From NCBI GenBank assembly GCA_030549495.1, contig JAUIRK010000065.1, positions 568,001-632,000 on the forward strand: DNA of 64,000 nt. Reading direction: 5' to 3'. How positions within the stretch are numbered: position 1 is the first letter of the stretch; each line of letters begins with the position of its first letter. The stretch is from Nectonema munidae. Taxonomy: Eukaryota > Nematomorpha > Nectonematoida > Nectonematidae. The notes under the pieces are model-generated. The model made no database searches, had not been told where the DNA came from, and worked only from the letters and a program-made list of their open reading frames with translations. Positions 23,621-35,941 of the stretch are shown in pieces. The translations under genes were made by a program, and so were the position numbers.

Positions 23621-23990
23621 ATTTCTCATCAATCAAAATTTTGATTGACATTTCCCAAAAAGTAACAATGATTTTGAAAAAATTTAAAGTATAAAATGTT
23701 ATGTGTTCAAAACTGTATATATTTATAAATTTTCAAACGAGTATATAATATAGAACCAAAGTTATAAGCTTAACTAGAGATACTGTCAGAATTTTGCTGA
23801 AAAAGTTAAACTTTTGATTTTGATTGACAGATTTAGGCATGAAAAGGTCAATCAACTGCCATGAAAATGGTATCAAAAGCAGCTATCAATTTTACGAAAT
23901 GTCAAGAAGTATGGTAGCAAAAGATGTAGCCAATTTGGTACAAGAGAAATTTTAGTTGAGGGGGGGGGGGCTAAAATAGACACCCCTCCC
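23620..23990 (+). repeat. dispersed repeat U, copy 2
   Basis: Starts near ATCAAAATTTTGATTGACAT, then follows copy 1 through TTCAAAACTGTATATAT, and ends in a G run, CTAAAATAGACACCCC. It is the left partner of the inverted copy at 25925-26290. Together they enclose about 1.9 kb. Confidence 0.75.
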
Positions 23991-24594
23991 CCCGCATCAC
24001 TGTTAGGGTTAAATTAGTGGTCGGTCGATAAGATAGACAAACTTTCCAAATCGTGCTATGCTTTTTTTACTTTATCCTATTTTTCTCCAAATTCATCAGT
24101 TAAATCTTATCCATCAATCACCCGACTCTTCTTCGAAAGTTTTATAATATTTCTAATCTCTAGAAGCAAAATTTAGTTTTAATTGGCTTGTTGAAAAAAA
24201 GTAAGGAAAATATTAAAATAAAAATTTCGAACAAAAGATGCTTTAAAAATTTTCGAGAAAAAATTCTTCCAGGGCGAATAAAAGTCAATATAGTCAAAAA
24301 ACTCAAGAAGACCAAAATAACTTCATGTTCTACCTTTGTTGTAAGTAAATAAAAGTCTTATTTTAGGAATTATTTTTGATTCATTATTGTCTAATTAGTT
24401 TTTAATTAAGAAACAGACTTTGCATGCTTAAAATCTTAAAACGTTAGGAGAAAGAAAAGAGCCACTAAAGCTCTGCTGAAGCCGAATTAAAGAACTAAGA
24501 CTCACACCTAAGACCATTATCCAAAAAGAGAATACAAAATAGAGATACCTAATATCCTGATGATTGGTTGACTTTAATAACTTAAGCAAGTTAA

Positions 24595-24714
24595 GACCAA
24601 GCAAAGCAGACGATATCTAAAAAACGCAGACGATTTATATTCAAATTCATTGAAAAAAGCAGACGAAGATGAAATTACTTATGTTCCAAAATAGGAACAT
24701 TGGTCGTAAATGGG
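24595..24714. mobile_element. 120-bp piggyBac-type MITE
   Basis: Flanked by TTAA on both sides (24591-24594 and 24715-24718), inside a direct repeat TTAAGCAAGTTAAG. The right end GGTCGTAAATGGG resembles CTGGTCACGAAAGGG of the 45287 element. The left end GACCAA seems to have lost the outer bases. Inside are three copies of a GCAGACGA word, shared in inverse form (TCGTCTGC) with the 45287 MITE, so the two belong to one family. Confidence 0.65.
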
Positions 24715-24839
24715 TTAAGCAAGTTAAGATAAGCTTAAGTAACCACAAGAAAAGATATCTAACTTAACCTAAACTACAGCCTATCTGTCTAAACTAAGAC
24801 AGGAAGGATCTAGATAAGAAATCTAGACTTAGGTATAAA

Positions 24840-25400
24840 GTACCAGAGGTAGACTTGCAGCCCTTGTCTTAAGAAGGAGCCTCTTCCCGAGGGAGGAGGT
24901 GTATAGACTCAACCCTACACGACTTGTGCTACTGTTCCTTCTAGTGTGGTGCGCCATCCCCTGCCTTAGAGGAAAGGAGAAGGTAGGAGGAGAGCTAATT
25001 CTCCTCAGGGGGAGGAGGGGGCTGTATAGCCTCCCTCAGAGGAAGTCTTGCTAGCCTTCCTCAGAGGTTAAATAGTACTATTAAGTTTTTAGGTTAATGT
25101 AGTTAACCCCCTCTTTGAGGGGGGTTTTCAAAACCCCCCCCCCCCCCCGAAGGAGACCTTCCCCCCCCCCCTCTCTTGGGGAGGGTTCCCTCTCCCCCCC
25201 AAAAAAAAAAATAAATATTAAAATTAAAATAAAAAAAAATTTCAGGTATTATCTTTCATATAATTCATAAGGATGTATAATTTAACATCCTTATCTGAGA
25301 TGTTTACACCATCTCATCTAAATCAATAGTATCTTTCTGAGGAAGGCTAGCAAGACTTCCTCTCCCTACCTGAGGGGACTTATCTAAGCCCCTCCTATAA
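24840..25400. other. GC-rich island with homopolymers and inverted repeat
   Basis: This block is much richer in G and C than its surroundings and is built from purine/pyrimidine words such as CCTCAGAGG and GGGGAGGAGG. C and A runs at about 25130-25215 make assembly errors likely. A perfect 28-bp inverted repeat pairs 25038-25065 with 25336-25363 (AGAGGAAGTCTTGCTAGCCT...). No open frame of note. It lies at the centre of the inverted U repeats. Function unknown. Confidence 0.6.
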
Positions 25401-25442
25401 AATTGGTGCAGGCGGTCCCTTACTGGTTCAGTAGGTATACTG

Positions 25443-25732
25443 TTTGAAATATTACGATGCCATGATGATGATGATGTGCACAAATTTCCTCATTACTCCT
25501 GTGTTGGCGCTTTTAGAATGAAAATTCCTACAGTTGTTTGCTTTTCTACAACACCTGCTTCCCTTCCAGACAAAATATAATTTCCAGAGCTGCAAGATGA
25601 ATCAGCCCCTTCCTATCTTCCTTTCAGAGTGTGTTCAGCTCAGAATGATTAATCGTGAAGTAATGAAAAACTTCCATAAAATAAATGTTTACTTTTAGTT
25701 TAGACAAGCTCAGCTTAATATTTCCCTGGGGC
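25443..25732 (-). repeat. inverted repeat P, right arm
   Basis: Inverse partner of 21162-21451. The best-matching part is TTTGAAATATTACGATGCCA at its left edge, followed by an expanded TGA/ATG triplet run and TGTGCACAAATTT. Confidence 0.7.
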
Positions 25733-25924
25733 GTGTAAAAAAGAAGCAGTCCAAGCAAGACACGTGGATTCGCGTTTACTGTAAAATTTTCGTACTGGCA
25801 TCCAACGCTACCCTAATTTTCTATTCACTGAAAATCGCTAAGCAAAAAACACTAAAAATTTTAAATCAATTATTAAATCAGTTTCTTTTAGAAATAATTA
25901 TTTAAGTTTTACACATTTTTATCT

Positions 25925-26300
25925 CCCCCCCCCCCTTCACTAAAAAATTAATTGTAGAAAATTGGGGAATCATATCCCTTCAAATTTGGTGACTTTTCCT
26001 AAAATCGCTAGCTGCATCTTTTGAAACCATTTTCATGGTAGTTGAAAGACCCCTTCATGTCCAAAACTGTCAATCAAAATCAAAAATTAAAATTTTTCAG
26101 CAAAATTTTGACATTATCTGTACTTAACCTCTTAACTTAGGATCTATATTATATAATACCTTGAAAATTTATAATTATATACAGTTTGGAACGCATAACA
26201 CTTTATTTATTTAATTTTTTCAATAACCATGGCTACTTTTTAGAAAATGTCAATCAAAATTTTGATTGATCAAAAATATATTTAATTTACCTTCAAATTT
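25925..26300 (-). repeat. dispersed repeat U, copy 3 (inverted)
   Basis: The reverse complement starts TAGTGAAG plus a G run and reads back through the CATGAAAATGGT and TCAAAACTGTATATAT-type words to TTGATTGACATTTTCTAAAA. The arrangement with 23620-23990 gives long inverted repeats around the GC-rich island, as in foldback-type elements. Confidence 0.75.
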
Positions 26301-27500
26301 TACATAAAATATATATTTTTATACTAAATCGTTCATGCTGTTTTCATTTCTGGACTCATTTTTTACATTTAGGATTTGGAAATACCTATAAGTGTTAATC
26401 AAATTTGCGGTTTACTTCTGAAAATTGTCTCCAAAAACATTCCTTCACATTTTACATAAAATATAATACTAAATCGGCAATGCTGGTTTTATTTCAGGAC
26501 TCATTTTTTACGTTTAGGATCTGAAAATACCTATAAGTGTTAATCAAATTTGCGGTTTACTTCTGAAAATTGTCTCCAAAAACATTCCTTCAAATTTTAC
26601 AATGAAATATATGTGTTATACTAAATCGGCCATGTTGGTTTCATTTCTGGACTCATTTTTTACGTTTAGGATGTCAAAATAGCTATAAGTGTTAATCAAA
26701 TTTGCGGTTTACTTCTAAAAATTGTCTCCAAAAACATTCATTCAAATTTTACAACTAAATATATGTTTTTATACCAAATCAACCATGCTAGTTTCATTTA
26801 TGGACTCAATTTTTGCAGTTTGAATATGAAAATACCTATAAGTATCAATCAAATTTGCGTTTAGTTCTAAAAATTGTTTCCAAAAATATTGATCTAAATT
26901 TTACATGAAATATATGTTTTTATAGAAAATAGATAATGATGATTTCATTTCTGAACACAGTTTTCGCACTTAGAGGTTTTACTGCTAGTGTCAATCAAAT
27001 TTGCGGTTTATGTCTGAAAACTATATCCCAAAATATTCTCTCTAATTTTACATGAAATATATGTTTTAATACCAATTCGACAATGATCATTTTTATTTCT
27101 GAAATCATTTTTTGCATTTAGAGGTTTTAAATGTCTGAAAGTGTCAATCAAATGTTCGATTTACGTCTAATGTCTACAGAAATATTTTTGAAATTAAAAT
27201 AAAATATCTGTTTTAATGCCAAATGGAAGATGCTGGTTTCATTTTTGGACTCAGGTTTGGCATTTATGGTTTTAAAATATTTGAAAGTTTCAATCAGATT
27301 TGCGGTATACTTCTAGATACTGTCTTCAAAAATATTTTCAAAAAAATAAAATATCTGTTTTATACCAATGGACTATTCTTATTTTATTTCTGTACTGGAT
27401 TTTGAATAATACGGTTAAAAAATATCTCGAAGTGGCAATTGAATTAGTAATGTATGTCTGAAAATCAGTACTGTAAAAATTTTTCAAAAAATCGCTGCAT
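26300..27500 (+). repeat. tandem array A, about eight 150-bp units
   Basis: The word AAATTTGCGG or a variant recurs at about 26401, 26546, 26698, 26851, 26997, 27150 and 27297, then decays. Spacings are 145-153 bp. Each unit continues TTTACTTCTGAAAATTGTCT ... CATTTCTGGACTCATTTTT. Similarity falls toward the right edge, as expected when a satellite is homogenised at its centre. Confidence 0.85.
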
Positions 27501-28539
27501 ATTAGGTGTATAGTAAAAATATACTTTTTTTTTGTATATTTTGGCTTATAATACTTTCTACAATCATCTTAGGTATGAAATATTTATTTAAAAAAAACAA
27601 ACGTATTATAAAATCTTTTGAAAATTTGTATGATAGAAGGAACCAAGTTGAAAACTAATTGAAAAGATAACATGTGATCAAAACAAATAATTAAAAAAAA
27701 ATATGTATCTTGACTAAATGGAAGATCTACAATGTTCTAATGAACTAGGAAGTGGTTTAATTATGTAATATTAGGTGCTTCAAAAAAGATTTTGACTGTG
27801 AAAAAGAAGTTCCTCTTTTACAAATGAAAAATATTTAAATCTATAGCTTATCATATAGGATTACAATTAACATTTAGCTAAGATGGGTAGGAGATCTGAA
27901 AATTTAGAATAGATCAGATTTATCAAAAATGGCACAGATGCCAATATGTGAGAATTTAGTCACTATCAAGATATTTTTAATTTAAATTGAATTTGTTCAT
28001 TTTTCCTTTTGCGTCAAAGAGATAATTTTTTAGATGAAGAACGTGGACAACGTTTTGTAATTGAACAATGAACATCACGAATGATTCATCAGAAAAAATC
28101 CTTTGAAATGAGATTGGTTTACAAATATTCTGGCCTGATAATAAAATACACGATACTGATAAACAAGTCTAAGATCATCAAGAAGATTCTTTAATCAGAA
28201 TGCTTTGAGAGAGGAAAAACGTAATTTTATCCTTTTAAAAAATTTTTCGAACACACATTGAAGAATATAAATTTCTAATGAAAAAAGAGGTACCAAGAAA
28301 GGATCATCATAGAATGAATGGCAAAATTACATACTGTAAATTATAATATGACGTAGAGACTACGAGCCGATAACGAATTTGTAGCCAAAATAATGGAGGT
28401 CCTATCGAGTTACATAAGTTACTGTAGAATGAAATATTTTGAGTGAATTAAACACCTAAAGTTGGTTTATTAAATAAATTAAGAAAATAATTACCAGAGA
28501 AAAACTGCAAGTAGAAGTTATTTTTATGTTTATATATTT
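27501..28539. other. no gene recognised between arrays A and B
   Basis: AT-rich DNA without a recognisable repeat, gene or RNA. Confidence 0.4.
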
Positions 28540-29440
28540 GACATTGATTTACAGGTTTAATCGATTTTTTTGACAGGTTTTATTGATTTCATAAAAAATG
28601 AACATCACCATTGAATTAATCATGCTTAAATGGGTATATATGTGTAAAAATTTTATATTATTACTAAGATAAAAAGTTTCTTTTTAAGATGAGCTGTCAT
28701 ATATAAATCAATGCTTTGATAACTTTAATTGATTTTTATAAAAAAAATAAATATCACCGCTGAATTCAGCATGCTTGAAAATTGGTGTATATGTGTAAAA
28801 AATATTATATAATTATTTAGATAAAAAGTTTCTTTTTTGAGATGAGCTGTCATATGTAGATCATTTTTTTGACAGGTTTGGATGATTTTCATAAAAAATC
28901 AATATCACTACTGAATTCAGCATGCTTGAAAATGGGTATATACTATATATGTGTAAAAAACATTATATAATTATTTAGATAAAAAGCTTCTTTTTGAGTG
29001 AGTTGTCACATTTAGATCAATTTTTTGACAGGTTTGATTGAATTTCATAAAAAATGAATATCACCACTGAATTCAGCATGCTTGAAAATGGGTATATATG
29101 TGTAAAAACATTATATAATTATTTAGATAATGAGTTTATTTTTAAGATGAGATGTCACATTTAGATCAATTTTTTGACAGGTTTGATTGATTTTGCTAAA
29201 AAATGAATATCACCACTGAATTCAGCATATTTGAAAATAGGTATACATGTGTAAAAAACTTTATTATTATTATTTAGATTAAAAGTTCCTTTTTGAGATG
29301 AGCTGTCACATTTAGATCAATTTTTTGACAGGTTTGATTGATTTTGATAAAAAATGGACATCACTACTGAATTCAGCATAGTTGAAATATATATGTAACA
29401 TTAAAAATATTTATAAAAACTTATTAATATCTGAGAAAAA
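28540..29440 (+). repeat. tandem array B, six 150-bp units
   Basis: Units beginning GAGCTGTCA start at 28691, 28844, 29000, 29149 and 29300, with a decayed one near 28540. Periods are 149-156 bp. Each has TTTTTTGACAGGTTTGATTG, CACTGAATTCAGCATGCTTG and ATATGTGTAAAA. Unit sequence is unrelated to array A but the length is the same. A single B unit lies at 23224. Confidence 0.85.
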
Positions 29441-29567
29441 TAGGGGCTTCTTTAAGATGGGCTCAGTTTGAAAATGAAAAATATTTTGAAAAAATGTTAA
29501 AAATTTGTTTCAAGTTTATTTTTACTTTCTCAGAATTCTCAGAATCACAAGTAAAAGACTTGTCTGA

Positions 29568-29996
29568 TTATGAATCATCACTGTCAAAATCTTTGTCATT
29601 TGAACTTGAACAAGCAATTATATTTAAGGGCCGAGGTGGTACAGGCACATCTGGACTATGGCAAACAGGTTTTATTGCAGAATTCACATCTGGATAAATA
29701 ACTGACGTTTTTTTCTTTTTGTTAATACCTTTCAAATTTGTTAAACAAATATAACAATAAAAATATAACAAATATAAATATAACAATATATCTCCCCATT
29801 TTCTCAAGCTTTCAACACATGTTCGACAGGTGATATGAGGTGCAAATGCCTTATCCTGGTCACCCAGCTTAGCACCAAAATATGCATGATAGGATTTTTT
29901 AACAAACTTTGTAATTTTTGACACATGGTATGGAAAAGTTACTTTTCTGCAAATATAACAGAACCGGTTTGGATCGTTTAGACACTTTCTATTCAT
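29568..29996 (-). pseudogene. N-terminal zinc-finger fragment of a multicopy invertebrate protein
   Basis: A 142-aa frame from MNRKCLNDPNRFCYICRKVT. Cysteine pairs (C5, C13-C16, then HITCRTC) form a probable zinc finger. After YHAYFGAKLGDQDKAFAPH comes YICLTNLKGINKKKK, then YPDVNSAIKPVCHSPDVPVP and an acidic Ser/Asp tail. I recognise this pattern from hypothetical proteins present in many copies in arthropods, hydra and other invertebrates, probably transposon-encoded. Related proteins are several hundred residues longer. The expected downstream part is absent, so this is a fragment. A hydrophobic insertion (LLYLYLLYFYCYI) is unlike the family and may be insertion or decay. Confidence 0.6.
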
Positions 29997-30979
29997 TTAT
30001 ATTTAATTCTAAAACAAAAATAATTTTATTATTTGACAAAAAAGCTAAAAAAATCATTGAATTACGAAAAAAGTAGAGCTAATCAAACCAAATGAGTTAC
30101 ATATTCGAAATCAGCATCAAAATTTGACCCAGTATTTGTATAGAAAACTGACAACAAATTTGATGCAGACCTATTACTATATAACTCTCACGCATCGTCT
30201 GTAAAATATGTTCGATAGGAATTTCAGAGCAGCTTGGCATGATGTTTAATTGATTCCCCCCCCCCCCCTGAAAACCTGAATCTAAAAACACATTACCTAG
30301 TAGTAAGGATCATGTTAAAAATAATCATCCTTCTTACCACGCCAAATCTAAACAAAGACTGTTGAAGATGCGTTCCTCTTTTTTATAGAGGTTATGGTAA
30401 AGATGACACTGATACAGTAAAGTTTGCCAGTAAAGTTGATAGTTAAATTTTTTGTATTCGCGGAAGCTAGATATCAAATTTGACATTTAGCGAATGCGGA
30501 TTAGGGCGGGTTGATTTTTTACAAAAGTTCAATTTTTTATTTTTGGACAAGTTTAGATAGCTTCTAAACATAATAATGAATAATCATGGGAGATTTGAAA
30601 GATGAATCTGACAAAAAATTTGAGGAAATTTTTAATTCGTTTGGTTTTTTTAATTTTCAAAAATTTAAAAAGTCTGTATAAGACGAGTGTGATGCAAAAA
30701 ATCATAAAATAGAATCGTTTTCTTCCGAACTATCATTCATGAAAGGATTGTCACAAGTATGATCAAATGAAGTCTCTTAAACCGATTCATTTTTTGAGAG
30801 CTGAATCTGATGGCTTTCAGCTTGAAGTTTTTTTATCATGCTTTTTGGCAGCATAAAGAAAAGTAAAAAGCCCCCTCTTCCAGCACTTGAGCGGACAAAT
30901 TTTGCCCAGCACTAATAGGATTAAGATTTATACAAAATTAATTTAATTATAAATCAGTCTCACTTTATAAATTAAAATA
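29997..30979. other. no gene recognised
   Basis: Upstream of the zinc-finger fragment and left of the Tigger element. Contains a C run at 30258-30268. No domain in any frame. Confidence 0.4.
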
Positions 30980-33407
30980 CGTCAAACCTGTCTGTAGTGA
31001 TCACTCAAGGGAAACAAAAAGAGCAACTGCTATAGACAGGTGGCCGCTATACGCAGTTTGTCCACCAATTTGAATTTCCGTACATACTATACTGTATTAA
31101 CTTTTAAAAGTGTATGCGCATGCATTGTAGCAAACCTTAGCCAGAAAAAAAACAAAAATTGTGGAGATTGATTATTTAAACAATTTATTACAAATAACAA
31201 TTTATTCGAATTTAATTACAATTTTATTTTTAACAAAATTTATGAAAACAATTTGATTTGAATTTCACGTCATCTTGAAAAAATCTAATATCGTCTTCTG
31301 CTTTGCTTGCTGCCTCTGACTTTGCTGCTCATTCAGGATGGCATCCTCCAAGTCTTCACATCTGCGCAAGATATCTCCATGCCTTTTGCTAATAGTCCTT
31401 TTGCTAAGTATACTTCTTCATCGTCGCTGTCTTTGACTATATCTTGGCTAACGATTCTTTGATGATAGTCCTTCAAGGTCGAAACTGGCTCATTGTTCGT
31501 CGTGGCCAGACAGGCATCAACCTCAACAAGTTCTTGAAATGCTACTTGAAGACGCTCTCTGCAGACATTTTCGAGCTCATTGGCATTTTCTTCAGCATGT
31601 TCTGTATTAGAGTCCTTAGATCCGATGCCACATTTGCTGCAACATTTCCGGATAGTGTTAGGATCTACATCCGACCATGATCTACTAATCCTGTAAATGA
31701 GATGCAAGAGGTCGGACTTCTTCATGAGATCTGGTGCGGTCATCGCAGGATCTTGCTCCATCTGGCTAATAATATGCTTCAGCTGACGTTTCCTGAACTT
31801 TAGTTTGGTTGCTTGAATGATGCCCTGGTCCATGGGCTGAGTGACAGAAGTGGTGTTGGGAGGCAGAAAGAGTAGCTTAATGTTCTTCAGATGAAGTTGA
31901 GGATGGCATGGAGCATTGTCCAGGATCATGAGAATGTTTCTTTTTTGTCGACCCTTCTTAGCATCCAGCTTACGCATGTATGCTTCGAAGAGATTACTTG
32001 TCATCCATGCCCGCTTGTTGGCGTGATAATCAACCGGGAGGTCATTCCTATTGATTTGTCCAAAACAACGAGGCTTGATTGACTTGCTAATAAACACCAA
32101 CTGTTCTTTGTCTCCAGCGGCATTTGCGCATAAAATGGCAGTGATACGCCATTTTCACCTTTTTCCTCCCGAGCAATCGGCACCTTTCAGATGAAGCGTT
32201 GAGTCAACTGACGAAAGAAGAGACCCGTCTCATCCATGTTGTAAATATTGCAGAGCTCGTAGCTTGCGTAAAGTTCTGGTAATTTTGATAACAGCATTGT
32301 CCACTCCACCACTTACTCCATTCATCTTGCCAAAAACAATATTGTGACGTAGCCGAAATGCCTCTAACCATCCGTTGGAAGCTTTGAAGTTCTTCAGGTC
32401 AAGTTCAACTGCGAGTGCTTGAGCCTTCTCTTGCAAATGCGGTCCACTAACTGGCAGCACACGTGCTGTTGTGTCCTTAAAACACTCGTAAAGTACGATG
32501 TTTAGTTCATAGTTGGCGGTCTTCCTTATTTTCCTCTTCCGATCGAGAAGCACGTTACTTCCAATTTCTTCTAACCACTCAGCTTTGCGCTTGATAATGT
32601 TGAGAATCTGTGTTCGACCACAACGATGACCTTGGAAACTAAGCCTCTCGGCGATGGAGCGGGCACTCATCTTGTACTGATCATGCATTTTGATGACCTC
32701 AATCTTTTTCTCCAAGGAAAGAGGAAAGCGACCTGGAGCCATGGCAAACTCACGCAATGAAAATGAATGAGATGGGATGTGTTAAAGAAAATGCAATCAA
32801 TACGATTTATGTACTAGCTATGATTTGTTAAGACGAAAGAGATGCTGATTGAGAATGAAATAAATTTACGCATGCTTCATGACTTTCTTTTGACAGCTCT
32901 CACAAGTGAGTTGACAAGACTAGTTTGACAGGTTTATTGAATATCGATTGATAAGTGATTCATAAGTCATAACATAAGTAATCAATTTAATAACTGTAAA
33001 ATAATGCGTAAGCTGCAAGCTCCATGTTGTGACAATGTTTGCACACGCACAATATCCAAGCTTGAAGCTGAAAGAATGACATCGAATTCTGACCTCCTCT
33101 TAGCAGAGCTTTAAAACTTTTTTGATTTATTCCAAACTTAATTAGGGGATTTGAAAATGCGCTATAGCACAGAAATTGTGTTCTCGTAGTGGACACCTCA
33201 AATTCTGCTCAAAAAATATAATTTAATGAAATATTGTATGACAAATTTTAATACGGAGTCAAAGAACTGTTTTTGGATGCAATACAAGTGGCCGCTGGCC
33301 GCGTTGAACAGGTGACCGCTACAGGCAAGGTATATAGCACTATTTTTTCTTTCGGGGAAATTATTTTGGCCAGTAGCCGCAGGTGACCGCTAACACAGGT
33401 TTGACTG
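30980..33407 (-). mobile_element. Tigger/pogo-type DNA transposon, nearly complete
   Basis: Bounded by inverted ends: CGTCAAACCTGTCTGTAG at the left and ACACAGGTTTGACTG at the right. The Tigger consensus begins CAGTCAAACC. TA lies outside both ends (30978-30979 and 33408-33409), the target duplication of this superfamily. Length is 2428 bp. GGTGGCCGCTA / GGTGACCGCTA words repeat near both ends (about 31040, 33288, 33310 and 33380) and look like subterminal transposase sites. Encodes one transposase on the minus strand. GC content is higher than the surroundings and decay is light, so the insertion looks younger than the piggyBac remnants. Confidence 0.9.
31333..32757 (-). pseudogene. Tigger-like transposase (CENP-B HTH + DDE_1), two frame changes
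   Basis: The first frame (32757-32230) gives the DNA-binding half: PLSLEKKIEVIKMHDQ and SARSIAERL (psq-type HTH), then a CENP-B/Tc5 HTH domain with WLEEIGS and NGWLEAFRLRH. A shift near 32285 moves the reading to YELCNIYNMDETGLFFRQL, which carries the first catalytic Asp. A stop follows, then a second change near 32130. The last frame (from 32100) has SIKPRCFGQINRNDLPVDYH, ILDNAPCHPQL (second Asp) and VTQPMDQGIIQATKLKFRKR (third Asp). The C-terminal part to 31333 is acidic. All three catalytic residues survive. With only two frame changes and one in-frame stop visible, the gene is recently dead. The translation from 32757 starts MREFAMAPGRF; the second Met may be the real start. Confidence 0.9.
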
Positions 33408-33409
33408 TA

Positions 33410-35941
33410 GTATATAATTTTATACGGATAAAAAGATTACATAATATATTTTCTTGATAATTTGGACAAAATAGCGAAATTATGATGTGTATTGAAACAT
33501 CCAAGCCCCCTTTTCCTTCTTTTTACATTTTGTATACATCGTTGAAACTTTAGAAATGATAGGTTAGAAGCGATATGTTGAAAAGTTTGGAACTGGCTAT
33601 GCTGACTGGGATAGCTGATCACAAATATTAGACAGTAACGCCTCTTTTCAATTTTCGTTGTCTTCACGAGAATTTATCAATACACGTTTTACGTATCTGG
33701 AATTACTGTAAAGATGCAACGAAAAGCCCTTGATGAAGTATGCGCGTATAGTTAAGTTAAGTTGTTTTGTGACGTTCGCACCCATCCTTTCGGATATCGT
33801 GGCCCGTCCGGAATGCTGAGTCCAAGTCTAACTGGACTTTCCATCCCACTAAACACCAATCGGCCTTTGTTACAAAAGAATAGCTCTATTATATATAGTA
33901 TTTCACAAGAATTTATGAGACAATATATAAATACAACTGAGAGAACGATACAATCCTAACGCGAACGCTCCCAATTTGGGAAACAAACTTATTGTCTAGT
34001 GATAGCTTGATTACTAACCACGTAGAATCGCGTCGCTAGAGCACTACCTAACCGTAAAAACCTTTGAATTCTTCAGAGGAAGAAAACCAGGGCAAAAAAC
34101 CGGCACTATGCGCGTATGTAATGCTTTCTGAAATTGTTCATTTTATAAAAAAGAAAGGAAAAGGTAGAGAATCAATCTTTGACAATTCTTGTCTTGTAAT
34201 GGTTGCGAATAGGCAAGAACATGGTAGCAATGGTGAAGCTAAATAATATTTGTCCAGCCTTTCCAAGCATTTAAGATGGGAATCTAGAAAAGGTCAGCAC
34301 AAAATACAAAGATTGACAGAATTACAACGTTGGAAAAAGCATTTCATGAGAATATCTTGAAATATGCCACCTGCATGCAGATTAAACACAAACATGAGAG
34401 CATTGATGAACAAAGTTGCTCTGTGTAACCTTGCACTTCTGCATATTCACTGATACAGAAATGGATTCGCATAGAGTTGTTGACTGCCATCTTCCAAAAC
34501 ATCCTCAGCTTACTACGTTAACATTTTGCCAATTTAAAATAAATATTGCCTTATTATTTTTGAAATGTTTGTCGAGTAACTTTCGTATTTAGAAAATAAG
34601 ATTACTTAAAATCCATTTTTAATTATATATATGACTTTTACATTTAAAAATTATACTTATCCAAAATTGCTTTAATTATAAATTACTGACTCACAAGTTA
34701 ATTCAATCTAATAACTAATGTTAAAAGTGTGATGACATGTTCCATATTTGAAGGGCGTTTGTCAATGTCGATTTTAGATGATCATTGAAAAAGTAGTCCT
34801 GCAGCTTACACGCTTCTGCTTTGTGTTGCAATGCAAAATTTTCATCTCTTTTCTTCCACATGATTTATTAGAATGTTGTTTTACTTGTTTGCATTTATAG
34901 TTTTGTGTCTTTCTTACATTGTGTTTAAAAAGATTTTCAAAGTATTGTCTAGCTAAAATCTTTTTAGTTAAGCCAAAAGAATGGCATTCAAAACCAAATG
35001 TATCCTAAATAATTTTTTCAAAAGTTACTTTATCTCTTTTTAAAAAAAGTAGCTTTATATTCTTTAGATTTACACTAGAATCTTAGATAACTCTCACTCA
35101 GCTATATTACATTTTCCTTCTATATACCCTCCTTATATAACCGAGACCGACTTATATTAAAGAATACTTCTTACAAAATAAATAATTTTAACAAAGCTGG
35201 ACTCAGAGCTTTTTCATTTTAGATGTTGACGTTGCAAAATTTAGCTACAGCACGAGAGCCTGATATTTCTCATGAAGGCCACTTGAAGAAAATATTTTAG
35301 GAGAAAGAAGCAATAAAACATCTTTATTTTGAAATAAAGAATGACGTTCAAATAAATTAAGGTGATGCACACATAATGAATAAATGAAAGTAAGATCACG
35401 TGTTTGACATTTTTTCATTATATTTATATATTGCGTAAGATATAAGTGAAGTTCATGCCAGGAAAGAGGCGTGCCCTTTTGGTTATGGAAGGAATTACCC
35501 ATATGTGAAATCATAACGAAATGTATACGTAGACATAAATAAATACATACATACTATTTGTGCATTGATTTATAACCACATCAAATTATTCTCATATATA
35601 TGTTCTATTTCATTTTTAAAAATGTTTCACATGAAGCAAGTAATTCTAAAGTTGTATAAAAGGAATATGCATTCTATGTATGGACTTTGAAAATGGTCGC
35701 ATATTTGCACAAAGCATTAAAAAATAAATAAAAAACGTCTTTTGCTGGCCATTGAAGAATGCGATGAAGTATTTGTGTGGAATTGAGTGAGGGAGCAAAA
35801 AAGACGAAACAAATTTTAAATGGAAAACACGAGAAGTTCTTCTGCTATTACGTGAACTAACGAAAATGAAAGATGGATGAAGCACTAACACATTTTGCAG
35901 CAGTTGGAAAAGAATTCAGCACTCTTCATGATCTGTGATCT
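33410..35941. other. no gene recognised; includes 3' flank of CHIC gene
   Basis: AT-rich DNA. A GC-richer patch at 33770-33870 has no recognised feature. The 3' untranslated region of the CHIC-like gene must begin at 35941 and run downward. A minus-strand AATAAA at 35323-35328 is one possible poly(A) signal, about 615 bp past the stop. Confidence 0.4.

Noticed and set aside
20250-24950. ACACTAGAAGGACC at 20260 and TTCCTTCTAGTGT at 24930 as ends of one 4.7-kb element
   Set aside because: Inverted match of about 12 bp only, with no TTAA at the right side and unrelated repeats between.
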